Shown here: piece after piece, positions 22,675 through 33,235 of the stretch
Layout: every line of letters begins with the position of its first letter
Position numbering within the stretch: the stretch's first letter is position 1
Source: Plazaster borealis
Lineage: Eukaryota > Echinodermata > Asteroidea > Forcipulatida > Labidiasteridae
NCBI GenBank assembly: GCA_021014325.1
Contig: CM037472.1
Coordinates: 34,806,234-34,870,233 of the forward strand
DNA length: 64,000 nt
Direction of reading: 5' to 3'
The notes under the pieces: model-generated
Database searches by the model: none
What the model was told of the DNA's origin: nothing
What the model saw: the letters and a program-made list of their open reading frames with translations, nothing else
Made by a program: the position numbers and the translations under genes

Positions 22675-24156
22675 ACGAATATAAATAAACAAATAAATAA
22701 TATCAAATAAAATAATGAAAACAAAATCAAATAAAAAATAATAATAACAAACCAACATTATGATAATGGTATTTTTATTTATTTATTATTATTTTTTTCG
22801 AATATGCGATAACAGACAACGATATAATCTCTTTTTGGAATAATTATGTGGTGGCTCTAAAAAAAAAAGCCAGGTTGACGCCATCTGGTTGGTGGTAAAT
22901 CCCTACTCACAAATTTTTGGATGTCTTGGCCATAGCCTTGGTGGAACTCCAGGGATGGTTCTTTCCGAAAGTACGTCACTGACATAGTTAAGACTATGCC
23001 TATGACCCAATTCGGGGAGAGCCATCCTGATAGCCACCAAGACATCCAAAAACTGGGAGTAGCTCGTGCGGGAGTACGTCCATGTGATACCTTATCAGGC
23101 CGATACGCCGAAAATATCGTGCACCAGCCGTCAAAAGTTGCACGGGATGCCAATACTCCCGCTGATGACTGAGGAGAAAACTCATATAGTCTCGTCGACC
23201 GGCACGCCTGGCAGTTGACCATGCCGCTTCCTCAGAGATCAGATCCTGTCTTGAGCGCTGATTTACCGCCAAACCGAGCCTCACTCTAAATTCCGCGTTA
23301 CTGGTCCAGATAAACCCAGGACCATCTACCTTCACTTGGCATATGGCCACTATGACGTCATAAGATCAATGAAAGGCTTTCTGAACCGTAGTAACTATTG
23401 TTATACCTGTCATTTAATCACGTGTGCAGCGTTGCCTGTGAATTGTGTCATGTAATTGGATGTAAGAATGGTGAAATAGATTCATGGGAATATTGTAATG
23501 ACTGCAATAGGTATTTTAAAGATCAAGTTTGCTTACGCAACCATAAAATTGTCCGGTGGGTAAGAAGTCGGGTGTGCGAGTCATATTACAAATGTAGGTT
23601 GTGTGATGCATTTGTTAATTGCTCGGTACGGCTAAGTTAGGGGTACATGATTGTTCCAAGAAAATGTGTCGAGTATGCAACGAACTGGTTTCTTACTATC
23701 ACAGTGTTAAATTAAAGTGGTGGGAGATGTATGACCATCACATCAGCCTGTAGTTTAGTTTGTCGTAGAAACTTTCTTATACCTAGTTCCATTGCGGGTT
23801 TTTTTACCCAATGATTACTCTGACCCTGAACAAAAACAATCAGAGAAAGCACTCATGTGGCTACGATGGATAAGTCGCTCACAAAAGGTTTATATTCAAC
23901 ATGCGGGTAATAGCATGGACAAAAAGATTGGAAAGTATGCCGTCGATGGCTGGTGCGTGGCCAATAATACCGTATATGAGTTTCATGGTTGCTTTTTGCA
24001 TGTTTGTCAAAGATGCTATAGAAATCGTGATGGTATTCATCCAGTCTCAAATGTACCTATGTATGAGTTGTATATGAGAATTAAGGAGAGAAAACACTCC
24101 ATTCAAACCAGAACAAATTTCGACTTTGTAGAAGTTTGGGAGTGTGAATGGGAAGG
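22650..24156 (+). repeat. 1507-bp tandem duplication, copy 2
   Basis: This is the second copy of the segment at 21143-22649. It is the one continuous with the downstream polymerase, because the reading frame passes from ECEWEG into PNQLPIDEAK without a break. Only a CA microhomology is present at the breakpoints. Confidence 0.93.
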
Positions 24157-25277
24157 CATTCCCAATCAGTTACCGATAGACGAAGCAAAGTAATTGGAAT
24201 CAGAAATTGGGGAGAAGGGCAAACAAGAAAAGATAGTAATACTTAATCCTAGGGATGCATTTTATATAGGGCGAACAAATGCAGCACGTCTGTTTTATGA
24301 GATCAAAGGAACAGACACCATTGAGTACCTGGATTATACTTCATTGTACCCCTGGACCAACAAATATTGTGCCTATCCCGTCGGTCATCCTGAATCATAA
24401 CTGATAACTTTCAAAATATTTCAGAATACTTTGGGCTGGTAAAGTGAAGCGTATTACCCCCTTTGACACTCTATCACCCGTTGCTTCCCTACAGAGCAGT
24501 TGGCAAGCTTATGTTTCCATTGTGCAGAATGTGTGTTGAAACGCTTCAGCAAACTCCCTGCCAGCACAGCCATGATGAAAGGAAATTACGTGGTACCTTT
24601 GTATCAGTTGAATTGGATAGGGCTGTTCAGGAATAAGGGTATAGGGTTCAAAAGACCCATTGTGTTTGGGATTTTCCAGAACGAAAGCAGTATAATTCAC
24701 TAACCAACAATGGTGGTTTGTTTACTAAATACATCAATACGTTCTTGACATTAAAAACAGGAGAGTTCGGGGTACCCTCATGGTGTAAAAATGAGGATGA
24801 CATACTCTCATACATTAGGGAGTATAAGAGTAAGGAGGGCATTCAGTTAGAGAGAAAAAAAACGGCCTACGGGCACTTGCTAAACTACCGATGAACAGTT
24901 TCTGGGGAAAGTTTGGACAAAGTGAGAACATGCCTCAAACCGAAATTGTGTCAGAGCCTGCGGAGTTGTACAAACGTTTACATGCCCTTGATAAGACTGT
25001 CAAATGTAGTAAAAGTTTAAAAGTAAGGGGTTTTACTTTGAATTTTAGAAACAGTCAGCAAATTAACTTTGACTAGGTGGTACGCATGGTAACAAACACC
25101 AATGCATCGAGCATAAAAGTGACGAACCCCTATCAGATCACGAGGAATGCAAAACAGAAACAAATAGTGACAGAAACTCAAACGAAAAATTACCGTGTTT
25201 GTTACAATAAACGAGTTATTTTACCCAATTACGACACAGAACCGTATGGTTATCACTTTGTTATAAGGGTGGTGTAA
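23398..25277 (+). pseudogene. Polinton/Maverick DNA polymerase B (PolB), decayed
   Basis: This is a protein-primed family-B DNA polymerase that replicates Polinton elements. In order: the Cys-rich N-terminal segment (23398-23640), the EFHGCFLHVCQRCY region (23792-24193), motif A as YLDYTSLYP (in 24194-24400), motif B as LPMNSFWGKFGQ (from about 24885), and a C-terminal stretch (KNYRVCYNKRVILPNYDTEPYGYHF, split by substitutions). Stops or frame changes occur near 23638, 24191, 24398, 24702, 24860 and 25074. I do not see the metal-binding motif C (YxDTDS), so part of the palm seems deleted near 25010-25080. The copy cannot be functional. Confidence 0.9.
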
Positions 25278-25510
25278 AGGATAGATTGCTTTCGTTTTCA
25301 AGGATGGCGAACACACGTACTTCAAACAGTGTAGACTTTTCTTCACCACTAAGTCGTATTATACTGGTGTAGTTATCATAATAAGTATTTTAATTGTGTT
25401 ATCCTCTGTATTTGGGATAGAGTTATCGACTGTTTTAGAGAGTGGATTGACAACCAGTATATTTTATGCCATAACTGATGTACAAAATGTTACTTTAAAT
25501 TATGTGTAAA

Positions 25511-26255
25511 GGCCCTGTCACACCATGGCGTATCGCCTAAACGTATGCCGACGTATACACAAAATAGTTCGAAAATTGTCAAAGTCCAAGAACGGTCAAC
25601 TTCCCAACGAATTGCATCGAAAAAGTCGACATCGGTGTTGGACAGGACGTATCCATAGCGTATCCATAGCGTATTGAACGTATACATAGCGTATGACTAA
25701 TGTATTGATAGCGTATTACTAACTTATAACAAAGATATGACAGCGTATCACAGTGTATGCGAGCATATGAGTAACGTATGCTTAACGCATTCGTAGCATT
25801 TGTCTGCCGTATTCAACGTATCCTCAGCGTATCCTCGGCATACAACGAACACGTGACCTATGCCGCTGTAGAACAAGCAGCCAACATGCCTCCGACGTAC
25901 ATCAACGTATACCAACGTATACCAACCTACGAGTAACGTTCCTCTAACGTATGTCAGCGTATGTCAACGTATGCCAACGTATGTCTAACGTACCACGAAC
26001 TTACGGGGAACTTATGCAGAACGTATAAAGCACACGTTCAGTACGCCGAGAAATTTTGAACATGCTCAATAATTTTTCGCGGGCTCGACGTGTTCAAAAT
26101 GTTAACAGCGTATCACAGCGTGCTCTTTACGTAAACGACGTATCCCCTACTTACCCCAAACTTATATCAGCGTACACCAACGTACACCAACGTATATTCG
26201 ATATTTCGCATACGTTGGCATACGTTCAGGCGATACGCCATGGTGCGACAGGCCC
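25511..26255. mobile_element. Fold-back DNA element with CGTAT iterons
   Basis: The ends GGCCCTGTCACACCATGGCG and, inverted, GGGCCTGTCGCACCATGGCG make terminal inverted repeats of about 27 bp. GTAA lies just outside on each side and may be a target duplication. The interior is filled with short repeats: GCGTATCC/GCGTATT in the left half, and AACGTATGCC and AACGTATAC in the right half. No transposase is present. It separates the polymerase and ATPase relics of the Polinton. Confidence 0.8.
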
Positions 26256-26279
26256 GTAACACACGTATCCATTTACCAT

Positions 26280-26916
26280 ATGGCTATAAAGTTGCAACAT
26301 CCATCTACATTTTGTATTTCTGGACCAACTAGGTCTGGTAAAACGTTTATGGTCAGTAGATTATTAAGAGAACATCATGATGTGTTTTCGGAACCTTTTG
26401 AAAGAATTGTGTGGTGCTGCGGTATACATCAGCCAGCTTACGAGGAATTGTCTCGCCATTTACCTCATGTTAAATTTCTTAAAGGCGTGCAGGATAATTG
26501 GACAGACCTCATCGACCCAAAATTCAGAAATCTCGTAACTTTGGATGATTTGATGAGAGAATGTGGTAGCGATCCACAGGTGACTAAATTATTTACCCAA
26601 GGATCACATCACCTTAAACTGTCGGTGATATACATTGTACAAAACTTATTTTATAAATCAAAGGAAAGCAAAACAATCAGTCTGAACTGTCACTACATTG
26701 CGCTGTTTAAAAACCCCAGAGATCGTTCTCAGGTTGTACACTTGGCAAAACAGATGTTACCCGAATAAATTTATGGTGGAAGCTTACGCTGATGCAACCA
26801 GTCAACCTTACTCCTATCTTTTTTGTTTCGATCTTAGACCCAACTCTTCCGAAGAATTTTGCCTAAGAACTAATATTTTCCCGGGTGAACCGACGTACGC
26901 CTATGTACCCAAATAA
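26280..26916 (+). pseudogene. Polinton genome-packaging ATPase (FtsK/HerA type)
   Basis: The first 162 codons are open. A Walker A loop GPTRSGKT lies at residues 15-22 and a Walker B-like LVTLDD at residues 85-90, followed by a VIYIVQNLFY strand. Enzymes of this group pump DNA into capsids in Polintons and related viruses. The frame ends at 26768 after KQMLPE and continues in another frame (NKFMVEAYADAT...) to 26916, so one frameshift breaks the 3' end. The Walker motifs are intact, making this the best-preserved gene of the element. Confidence 0.88.
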
Positions 26917-26954
26917 AGGGAATAGATAACGCTACTTGGGTTTCATTTACAATC

Positions 26955-27284
26955 ATGACGTTGAGGCTGAAGGACAATGCTTTTGCATTTCACTCTCTGA
27001 GTAAATCTTCTCCTAAGCAAAGAAAGGCCATTTTGAAGAACGCAAGTAAACACCTTATTACTTGTCTGTGTGAGTGTGCTCTGAATATCTTAAAAGGTTC
27101 AGTACCTTTAACAAATGCTGAAAAGATAAAACTTATGCGACACAAGAAACACCTCAGGACCATATCTAACAAGAAAATACCTTACTCAAAGCGTTAAAAG
27201 GTCTTAGCTCAAAAAGGTGGCTTCATTGGATCATTGTTAGCCCCAGTACTAAGTACGCTTGGTGGACTGTTGTTTTCTAAGTAA
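26955..27284 (+). pseudogene. Small basic Polinton virion-like protein
   Basis: The frame starts with MTLRLKDNAFAF. It has a Lys-rich segment (LMRHKKHLRTI, KKIPYSKR), an in-frame TAA at 27195-27197, and then GGFIGSLLAPVLSTLGGLLF to a stop at 27282-27284. A basic region followed by a Gly-rich hydrophobic tail recurs in small proteins placed between ATPase and capsid genes in Polintons. They are thought to be DNA-binding or core proteins. Function here is inference. Confidence 0.65.
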
Positions 27285-27734
27285 TGCGATTTGCAAAGAA
27301 AACCATGATAAGTGCACCCTCGGATCAGGTCACAAAGGCCATTCAAAATGCTCTCCTGTCGCATAACCCTGTGCAGAAAAAGCTGCAGCAGCTGGATTGT
27401 GACATGAAAACTATTCTGATGAGAACAGATGAGAACCATGCTCGTAAAACTACACCATCATCATTGGCGATGATACCCTTGGATAAAGAAACAACCTTAA
27501 ACAGTGCAGAAAAAAATTGTACGTGGTTTGGCCAAATCAAATGCACCAGAAAGCATAATTGGAAATGAATCTCGAAGAGATGTCGTCAGACAAATTAAAC
27601 AAAGTGGTGTTCTAGAAAAACGGATGCTACTTACACCTAAACTTAAAGGGAGTGAAGGCACACCAAGAAGACTTAAACGTACTATCCCCCATCCCACAAA
27701 AACTAGAAAACGTATTCAATGGCAAACTATGTAA
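27284..27734 (+). pseudogene. Second small Polinton ORF, frame-shifted
   Basis: The ATG overlaps the stop of the previous gene (TAATG at 27282-27286). The start MRFAKKTMISAPSDQV and the QQLDCDMKTILMRTDENHARK segment resemble the conserved hypothetical protein that follows the basic protein in many Polintons. The frame passes into another at about 27504-27568 and runs to 27734 (IIGNESRRDVVRQIKQSG). Its role in the element is unknown. Confidence 0.6.
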
Positions 27735-28017
27735 TGAATTTAGTTGCACAAAGTTTGTATGGTAGTAAGCTTGTTTTTGTGATGAATTTACTTATTTTGT
27801 ATTTTTTTTAATTAACACAAGGTACACTAAAGAAAGAAAAACACGAGTTAAAAAAAACAATAATCAAGTTGACGTTATTTAATAAACCATAACACTGTAT
27901 AAACACTTGAAAATATTTTGTCTCCACTATCCTTTTCTTCAGTTTGTGTCTTTTTTCTTTTGTCTCTTCCTTTTTTATGATATATTTACAATAAAAAAAA
28001 TTAAAGTCAACCATTTG
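27735..28017. other. Gap between convergent Polinton genes
   Basis: This AT-rich stretch lies between the plus-strand ORFs and the minus-strand protease. No gene is seen, but the convergent arrangement would require 3' ends of both transcripts here. Confidence 0.45.
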
Positions 28018-28574
28018 CTACTTAATTTTATTTAATATTATTATTTTAATTTTTTTTAAGGTGATGTCTTTTTTTACACAAATCTTGTTATACCTAAATT
28101 CAAAATTTGAAACCGGTACATTTACATCGTACCTTTCTTCTATACAATCATGCACCAATACATCGTTAATAAAAGGGTCCTCTGTAAAAAATAATACAAT
28201 CTTTTTTAATGAAACATCTCTACATTGATGTAAGAGATAGAAGATACAGAAGTGGCCACAAACTGAACTCATTAACGACTGTGGGCATGTATAATTATAG
28301 TTATAACTAATACTGTTCTTCTTTAAGAACTGTTCAAAAAAGATGCCATGAAACTGGGGTGCCTGTCCGTAGGAGCAAAGAACTCTGCTCTTTTTACTAT
28401 CGATGGAATGGCGAGCCAGTGAGCGCCTGTCTTTTCACTCGTATCAGTGTTAGCTATAAGCACATACGGATAAGTTCTTACAATCGCTAATTTATCGGCC
28501 GGGAACACTCCTCCAAGCTGAGCCTTTGTGTATTCATCCCCCTTGAATACTCTAAGAAGCTGCTTGCTGTCCAT
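28018..28574 (-). pseudogene. Polinton adenain-like cysteine protease
   Basis: The frame starts at 28574 with MDSKQLLRVFKGDEYT. It carries the catalytic-His segment (GAHWLAIPS) and, in a second frame, the catalytic-Cys segment CGHFCIFYL (about 28218-28253). His then Cys in this order fits C5/Ulp1-like proteases that mature capsid proteins in Polintons and adenoviruses. The two halves are separated by a frame change near 28370-28390, so this copy is broken. It is transcribed toward the packaging genes. Confidence 0.85.
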
Positions 28575-28594
28575 GATGAAGTTACATAGGTTTT

Positions 28595-29800
28595 AAATTA
28601 GTTTGAATAATCAATCAGGATGTTCCTACTGCTGTCGACTTCAAGAATCGATTCAAACTCGCAATAGACTTTTAACGTTCACGGTTGACAAAAGCGCCGC
28701 ATTAAACATCAGTTCTAATCTCAGATTAATCCTTTTCACTAAATTTAAATGCGGACGGTGGAGAGATCTGGGGACAGATTGAAGGCAAAGATAGCATATC
28801 CGGACTCGTAATCCTCTCGACTAATGCCATTACCTGCGTCTTCGTACATTAAATAATTTCCTGAAAATAGAGACTGATAAGCCATCATAAAAGCGTCATT
28901 CTTTCCATAAAACTTTGGCTGTAATGGTCTCCCGGAAGCCTGCTCATTATCTACATAGAGTCCCAGAAAATTTAAACCATTGTGTTAAAAATTGAGTGGG
29001 TTCTTTGTATAGTCCCCATTATACGAAGTGTGATCGACCATCATAACAATGAGACGCTTAGGAATCTGACCAAGACATAAGTTCTCACCGGTGAACGACA
29101 TACTGGTATAGAGAAAGACTTAATTTCTATCCTGCGTATTGGATATTTAGGGCTGGTTGACTGCAGAGTGTTTGCATGAGCGAGAGTCACTGCAGAACTT
29201 ATCGATACTTTTCTTAAATAGATAGACGCGTCTACAATTTTTATCTTAAATTGAGGTCGGGTTCATCAAACAAAATGAACTTTTACTTCGGTGAAACTTA
29301 AGTTTTAGGCTAACTCCATTCAGCAATAACCTATCTTGGAAGAATATGTCCCCGTGAATGGGACCGCTGAGATCAACCGTGCGACTCTCTTTGGTTAGTC
29401 TGTATCTTGTTTCAAACAATCGTCCACCGAATCCTCACCAGTGGGGTCCATTTCTTCGATTCCATTGCCGTGTCAATGCTGCTGTCAGCTGGGATTCTTT
29501 AGCCGCAGGTCCATATGTCAACAATGATTCCAGAAGAGCTCTATTCGGGTACGTGTTTGATGGAGATGATATCAGCTTAATATCATTCAAGAAAATGTCT
29601 ACCTCGGAAAACAATGAGTGCAGAAGGAGGTTGACGGGGGCCACCGTAGTATCAGCAGCAAGATCAGTTCCTGTTTCACTTACTAATTTTACTTAAAATA
29701 GTGTGCGCTAAATCCAAATAGTGCTCTGTCGATCCACCGATGTTGAACTCTATCCTATCAGAGTCGATCAAATATATAGTGTCTTCTTCACTCGCTTGCT
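28595..29800 (-). pseudogene. Polinton major-capsid-like gene (F54H12.2-like), decayed
   Basis: Reading the minus strand, VNLLLHSLFSEVDIFLNDI and NTYPNRALLESLLTYG (29435-29644) match the N-terminal third of the double-jelly-roll capsid family that databases call F54H12.2-like. Further along (28740-29000) a second segment with LGLYVDNEQ and AGNGISREDYESGYAIFAF matches its C-terminal third, and the C-terminus reads VNVKVYCEFESILE near 28640-28680. Several frame changes occur, including one near 29680. The protein would form the virion shell. That this is the major rather than a minor capsid protein is from memory of the family. Confidence 0.8.
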
Positions 29801-29839
29801 TGGAGTCTTTCTGCGGGACGCGTTAGGCGCTTTCCTTTT

Positions 29840-30117
29840 TAAATGTCCAATTCTACCAGACTGGGTTTTATGCGATTTAGGTCCTAATATATGGTTTGCT
29901 CTGGATACAATTTGCCCCCGCTGCTCTAACACGGTGTTTCGCAGCCGTTTTCACGTTGCGTCCCTCAAGGGCGTCTGAAGCTATGTCAATACCAAAGCTT
30001 GTTTGCCAATTGCTTTTGCACCTTGTTTTATGGCAGGTAATGCAGCTCTTAACAGCCCCCCCCCTAGAATATTTCCCAATCCATGTCCATGCTGATTCAA
30101 AGGAATAGTTCGCCCAT
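29840..30117 (-). pseudogene. Second Polinton structural-protein relic
   Basis: On the minus strand a Gly/Ala/Lys-rich stretch reads LNQHGHGLGNILGGG, ALPAIKQGAKAIGKQAL and, after a frame change near 29990, IASDALEGRNVKTAAKHR. This composition and position upstream of the capsid gene match a minor virion protein of Polintons that has been compared with adenovirus core or pVI-like proteins. A poly-G run near 30056 has probably shifted in length. Exact limits are uncertain. Confidence 0.6.
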
Positions 30118-30184
30118 TAACAAAACACTGACCCCAACGATAGCCGAACACCTTGAGTTTGTTTTACAAACTCTATAAGTCTAG

Positions 30185-31385
30185 TTATTTATTTGGTTTG
30201 GGTTTTTGGGGTTTCTTTTTTTGAGGGGGGGGGGGTGCTAGACAAAACTTGTTTTTGGGGTGGGGCTGCTTGTCGGCCCAAACAAGAATAATTGTTTTTG
30301 CTGATCACTGGGTCGGGTATTCCGATCTTATTTAAGTCCAAACAATTTGGTGTGGGGTGACATATGAGAGGAGTATTTGAGGATTAAGGTCACATGTAGG
30401 CAAACAATTTCTATAGGGAATATAAAGTTTCATAATTTGTTTTTAATAAATAAACGTTATTACTAGAGTAATGGGAAATTTAGATAGTCATTGTAACTCC
30501 AAATTGACTTCAGAATAATCCGTTACCAAACACCAAGCTTTTCATTTCCAGTGGCAGACACAGTGGCAAAAGCATCTATATTATGTATCTTGTGTCAGTG
30601 TAGCTGTCATGTCCAGTGTTTGTCTGTCCTTTTGTTTGTCTGTCTGTCTGTTTGTTTTGTTGTTTATGTGTTTGTATATGTCTGGCTGTTTTCTACAAGC
30701 TTCTGCTTATCAAAACAGCCCCATATTCTATTTATTACGATTATCCTGGTCATGATTGCTTTTTATTGTTATTTTATGCTTTACTCCATACTTAAATGTA
30801 CTTGTCGTTATTTTTTCATAGAAGTATGGAAATAAATGTGTATCTGAATTGAATTGAATGGAATTGTTATACAAATTGCGACCTCTTTCATATAATTTTC
30901 GTTTCCATAACTGTCTGGGACGGTTCCCCTTTGGCATTTCTATAGCAGCACGGTTGGGCACATCCGTGAATGGAACTACAAAACACACCACGGGCAACAT
31001 GACACGCCCCCAGTCGAAAGTCTAAGTGCTGAATAACACTACCAAATAACCTTCAGTTTTGTCCATAAAAATATTATCCGTGTTCATACCAACAAGTTCA
31101 ACTTTTCTCTCACGAATAAGCTTCCTTCAACTCGGCTATAATGTAAGTATGAATTCAAACGGTTATCTTGTAAGTCGTTCACATGACTGTAGAAAAATTC
31201 ACATCATTTGCATGTTCGTACGTATACTGTAACCAGCCCCGTGTTGACCTTTTCTCCATTCATCACATAATGGCCTGCTGCTATTTTCTTGTGAATAATA
31301 ATTTTATTGCCGACTACAGCTATAGACATGCAATAGTAGGTCCCTTGTACAAAATACGCTTCATTGTATAATAACTAGCATGCCG
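30185..31385. repeat. Duplicated block U1, copy 2
   Basis: It is related to 54720-56285 and, from 30470 on, to 16360-17265. It carries the empty site GATCTTATTTAAGTCC at about 30326-30341, which corresponds to the MITE at 54872. It lacks the segment with GGAGTATGGCTCTGTCC present in the other copies. LINE-like 3' tail sequence (TGAATTGAATTGAATGG) lies near 30845-30861. It leads, through a LINE insertion, to the flank of gene B. Confidence 0.75.
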
Positions 31386-31515
31386 GTTGTATATTGGCGT
31401 TATAATTGGCAATGTACAATCATTGAGAAATAAGAGTGATGAACTTCAAGCAAATACCCGGTATCTATGATTACAGAAACATTTCTTTTATGTCATTCAC
31501 TGAAACATGGCTTAA

Positions 31516-31962
31516 AGGTATCGTACACGTTTGGTAATGACTCTAAAAAAACGAATATTAGCATAAAGCGCTTAGAGGCTGGCCTGCAGTAGGCGCTATA
31601 CAAATACGTTATATTATTATTATTATTATTATTATTATAAAAACTTACTTGGTAACAAGCAACGGAGAGCTGTTGATAGTATAAAACATTGTAGGAAACG
31701 ACTCCCTCTGAAGTCTTAACGTAGTTTTTGAGAAAGAGGTAATTTCTCACTAAAATAATAAAAACTTATTGCAAGAAGTTTGTATTCCTATCTGAAAGCA
31801 CACAAACTTGTACAACAAGGTTGCTTTTTCTTTCATCATTTTCTTGCAACTTCGAAGACCTATTCAGCCCAAATTTTCACAGGCTTGTTATTTTATGCAT
31901 ATGTTGGGATACACCAAGTGAGAACACTGGTCTTTGACAATTTCCAAACGTGTTCAGTGCCT
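31516..31962 (+). mobile_element. TTAA MITE, family A, inside the LINE endonuclease
   Basis: TTAA flanks both ends (31512-31515 and 31963-31966). The termini AGGTATCGTACACGTTTGG and, inverted, AGGCACTGAACACGTTTGG are imperfect inverted repeats. Removing the element and one TTAA rejoins the endonuclease frame (TETWL then KDIDRD), confirming the boundaries. TTAA specificity suggests mobilisation by a piggyBac-type transposase, none of which is in the window. It carries a small retroposon-tail insertion at about 31571-31636. Confidence 0.9.
31571..31636 (+). mobile_element. Tail-only retroposon insertion in the MITE
   Basis: AAGCGCTTAGAGGCTGGCCT...GCGCTATACAAATACG followed by (ATT)n interrupts the otherwise conserved MITE sequence between AATATTAGCATA and AAAACTTACTTGG. 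The same kind of tail occurs at 40345-40400 and before the sulfotransferase genes. It looks like a very short reverse-transcribed 3' end. Confidence 0.6.
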
Positions 31963-33164
31963 TTAAGGATATTGACCGTGATGAGCATGTGACAATAGAT
32001 GGGTTTAAATTGCTACGAGGAGATAGGAACTTAAACGACATAGAAAATGCTTGTGGTGGTAGAGTTTGTTTGTACATTAATGAGAAATGGTGTCAGCTGA
32101 ACAATGCAGTGATAAAACGCCATTCATGTTCTCCAAACTTGGAAATGTTGACGGTCAGTTTACGCCCATATTACCTAACCCGGGAATTTGTTCATGTTGT
32201 GTGTTCAACGATATACATTCCTACCGGTCAGTTGCCAAGCAGGGTGCCAATGAATTGTGTTCAGCTATTCATGATTTTGAACGATCTAACCCAAATGCCA
32301 TGGTTATCATTTATGGCGATTTCAATCATGCCTCTTTAGTCCAATATCACCAATATGTCGACCGTCATACACGTGGTACAGCAACCCTGGATTTATTCTA
32401 TTCAAACGTTAAAGGAGCGTATATACTGCCTCCCGTCTCCCTCAGCTGGGTAAAGCAGACCACAATTTAGTGTTTATGTTGCCAAAGTATCGACCATTAG
32501 TACAACGTCAGAAACCAAAGATTGTGTCGGTTCAACAATGGAAAATAGATTCCTTAAGTGAATTGCAGGCATCATTAGAATGCACGGACTGGAATGTATT
32601 TATTGAGGCCAACCCTGATTTAAATGATATTGCAATACGAAGGAGGTAAAAATCTACCCAAATTACAAACCCTGGGTGACAAAGGAAGTTAAAGATGTGA
32701 TTAACAGGAAGAAGCAGATCTTCGGACAAGGTGACAAGATGCAACTTAAGGGAATTCAAAAGGAACTGAAGCGTATCATCAAGGCAGAGAAAGCTAAATA
32801 CCAGAATAAGATTGAAAATACTCTGCGACTCAGAACAATATAAAGAAGGTGTGGCAGGGAATGAGACTTATGAGTGGGTATTCGAATGAATCCAAGAAAA
32901 ATAGACAATTACCGGACAAATCAGTTGAATATGCTAATCGGTTGAATGAATTTTTTTATAACCGTTTTGATCAGTATGATTTCCATGTTGAAGTTGATAA
33001 CCATAATGGTATACTTCAAAATGATTTAGATCCCTATGAACTAAGTTTTTCTGAATAAGACGTGTGCCGTCAGCCGGATTTTTTTTCCTACGAACTTTTT
33101 GTCCCCATACGGAAAATTAACATGGGCTGGAGGAGGAGGATTCAAAAGAGGGCGCTATCAAAAT

Positions 33165-33235
33165 ACGTTTCTTGTTACCAAGTAAGATTTTATGCTAATA
33201 TATATTTTGAGTCATTACCAAACGTGTACGATACC
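33165..33235 (-). mobile_element. TTAA MITE family A remnant
   Basis: TTTCTTGTTACCAAGTAAG...CCAAACGTGTACGATACCT followed by TTAA is one end of the family A MITE. The rest is missing. It sits within the LINE between the linker and the RT domain. Confidence 0.75.

Noticed and set aside
25500..26260. CRISPR-like array suggested by regular CGTAT repeats
   Set aside because: Units are short, degenerate and lack unique spacers. The stretch is bounded by terminal inverted repeats of a eukaryotic transposon.
30551..30835. 94-codon hydrophobic frame with Cys/Val/Phe repeats
   Set aside because: It translates a TTTGTCTGTCTG simple repeat inside block U1. The other U1 copies do not keep the frame.
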